6,900 nucleotides of DNA from Candidatus Hydrogenedentota bacterium (GTDB lineage: Bacteria; Hydrogenedentota; Hydrogenedentia; Hydrogenedentales; SLHB01): the NCBI GenBank assembly GCA_023384315.1, contig JAHDWY010000248.1:1-6900 (forward strand). The letters are read 5' to 3'. The first letter of the stretch is position 1; each line of letters begins with the position of its first letter. Under the pieces are notes generated by a model. That model had not been told where the DNA came from, ran no database searches, and saw only the letters and a program-made list of their open reading frames with translations. Positions 6,301 to 6,900 of this stretch are shown in pieces. The position numbers were made by a program, and so were the translations under genes.

Positions 6301-6343
6301 TGGACCCCCGCCTTCGCGGGGGTGACGGAGGGGGCATGCCCCC
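6301..6343. repeat. REP-like palindromic element with tandem GC hairpins
   Basis: TGGACCCCCGCCTTCGCGGGGGTGACG is very close to the widespread intergenic palindrome of the form TGGATCCCCGCxTTCGCGGGGATGACG found in many proteobacterial genomes. When read through, that palindrome yields spurious peptides such as VTPAKAGVH, and the minus strand here reads exactly that. Hairpin one is ACCCCCGC (6304-6311), CTTC loop, GCGGGGGT (6316-6323). Hairpin two is the perfect palindrome GGGGGCATGCCCCC (6330-6343); its G-run and C-run could also pair with hairpin one. It probably caps or stabilises the thrS 3' end. Such repeats are moved by RAYT transposases, none of which is in the window. Confidence 0.75.
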
Positions 6344-6437
6344 AAGTGCTCGGAGACTTTGTCCAACTGCGATTGCGTCGCCAGGCGTCCAGGATCCCGG
6401 CTTCGAAAACCCACTCCCTAAGAATGCCCAAAACGTG

Positions 6438-6443
6438 TATACT
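6438..6443 (+). promoter_or_regulatory. Candidate -10 element for the zinc-finger gene
   Basis: TATACT matches five of six -10 consensus bases and lies in a locally AT-rich patch. No -35 hexamer is found at 16-18 bases upstream, so this is only a candidate. Transcription from it would leave a leader of about 112 bases containing the inverted repeats at 6461-6498. Confidence 0.3.
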
Positions 6444-6460
6444 GTAAAAAGCAAGTGGGC

Positions 6461-6498
6461 GGATGGGCATGATGGATACACTCCTTCTGTCCATCCAT
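6461..6498 (+). repeat. Overlapping inverted repeats upstream of the zinc-finger gene
   Basis: GGATGG (6461-6466) can pair with CCATCC (6491-6496), and GATGGA (6471-6476) can pair with the overlapping TCCATC (6490-6495). The two pairings exclude each other. Both are short, and there is no T-run after them. A chance origin from two GATGG repeats is possible; role unknown. Confidence 0.3.
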
Positions 6499-6561
6499 TT
6501 CTGGTCGTGTCCTGGCTGGACGCGTGTGACACGTGGATCGGGATCAAGGGAGGGATTGCCT

Positions 6562-6900
6562 ATGGCTCTGGGTGGGATGAGTTCCGCCTGCATCAGTCAC
6601 CCCGGCGTTGAGGCGGTAGGCCGGTGCAAGCAGTGCGGGAAACCGTTCTGCAGCGCCTGTAAGGTTATGGGGCCGACGGGGCTGTTTTGCAGCGACGAAT
6701 GCAAACAGAAGCACGAGACCTTCGTGCAGCGGGCCCAGCAGTTCGAATCGCGGAAAGGTTCCGTGAGCGTCATGGCGAAGGTTCGCAAGATGCTGGGATT
6801 CCTCGTCGCGATCGTCATTCTCGCCATCATTCTCGGTGTGCTCGGCACCATCTTTGAGATTCCCGTATTGAGCGATCTGGTTATACGCGTTCGAGACATC
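6562..6900 (+). CDS. B-box-like zinc-finger membrane protein, 5' part only
   Basis: An open frame begins at ATG 6562 behind AGGGAGGGA with a 7-base spacer and continues unbroken through the right edge (113 codons visible). Residues 10-51 form a treble-clef/B-box-like zinc module: C10, H13, C22, C25, C30, C33, C43, C47 and H51, enough for two zinc ions. The segment around HPGVEAVGRCKQCGKPFCSAC resembles the CxxHPxxxAVxxCxxCGxxxCxxC motif found at the N-terminus of many bacterial membrane proteins. A basic linker (about 63-77) leads into one hydrophobic helix at 78-98 (LGFLVAIVILAIILGVLGTIF). This implies a cytoplasmic zinc module tethered to the membrane, with further domains beyond the window. 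A second in-frame ATG at 6577 lacks a good ribosome-binding site. Such domains usually mediate protein contacts, but the function here is unknown. Confidence 0.8.
   Translation, partial: MALGGMSSACISHPGVEAVGRCKQCGKPFCSACKVMGPTGLFCSDECKQKHETFVQRAQQFESRKGSVSVMAKVRKMLGFLVAIVILAIILGVLGTIFEIPVLSDLVIRVRDI

Larger units (their letters stand above)
6177..6561. other. Intergenic region between thrS and the zinc-finger gene
   Basis: These 385 bases hold no supported gene. They contain an inverted repeat (6276-6295), a REP-like pair of hairpins (6301-6343), a TATACT -10-like hexamer (6438-6443), overlapping inverted repeats around 6461-6498, and an 11-base palindrome CGTGTGACACG (6523-6533). No stem followed by a T-run is visible after the thrS stop, so the thrS transcript may end at the REP-like hairpins or by Rho. 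Confidence 0.65.

Noticed and set aside
6139..6414. Minus-strand frames over the REP-like repeat giving VTPAKAGVH and HPREGGGPS peptides
   Set aside because: These are well-known spurious translations of this class of intergenic palindrome.
6523..6533. 11-base palindrome CGTGTGACACG as a regulator site
   Set aside because: It is too short and isolated to assign. It does not match the CRP/FNR spacing (TGTGA-N6-TCACA), and a single copy by chance is plausible.
4248..6593. A 781-codon open frame on the minus strand opposite thrS
   Set aside because: It mirrors thrS codon for codon, is rich in His, Val, Asp and Gly as expected from the complement of a GC-rich gene, has no recognisable domain, and its beginning runs through the REP-like repeat. 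thrS itself is unambiguous.

Overview
The window is about 6.9 kb of moderately GC-rich bacterial chromosome. It holds mostly housekeeping and membrane-transport genes, with no phage, insertion-sequence, CRISPR or secretion/defence genes. Gene density, Shine-Dalgarno sites, a TTG start and a secreted DUF4838-like protein point to a Gram-negative-type environmental bacterium. The DUF4838-like protein and the B-box-like zinc-finger membrane protein recall the PVC/Hydrogenedentes-type lineages, but that placement is an inference and is weak.

Layout. On the minus strand, surE (5'-nucleotidase/phosphatase, 966-211) is followed after 37 bases by the start of a YqaA-family (DedA/VTT-like) membrane protein that runs off the left edge (173-1); the two look co-transcribed from a promoter at 1045-1074. 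A 398-base divergent intergenic region then separates surE from everything else, which lies on the plus strand: a stand-alone receiver-domain response regulator (1365-1745), a dicarboxylate/amino-acid:cation symporter of the GltP/GltPh family (1840-3264), a secreted protein resembling only the N-terminal domain of DUF4838/GH67-type glycosidases (3359-4024), threonyl-tRNA synthetase thrS (4260-6176), a REP-like hairpin repeat, and the start of a zinc-finger plus transmembrane protein running off the right edge (6562-6900).

How they work together. Apart from surE-yqaA there is little evidence of operons: gaps between plus-strand genes are 94-385 bases and several contain promoter-like or hairpin sequences. 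The transporter keeps all the residues that bind acidic amino acids in GltPh, so glutamate/aspartate uptake is more likely than C4-dicarboxylates. thrS is complete and has every catalytic, zinc and editing residue I could check.

Points of interest. I see no convincing new multi-gene system. The best leads are: (1) the thrS leader, with mutually exclusive hairpins and a T7 tract but no T-box; (2) the receiver-gene leader, with an extended -10 promoter, a near-leaderless 30-codon ORF, and an inverted repeat beginning at that ORF's stop; (3) the symporter's extra charged block of about 50 residues between TM3 and TM4, predicted to be periplasmic; (4) the isolated, AT-richer DUF4838-like N-terminal domain; and (5) the zinc-finger membrane protein at the right edge.
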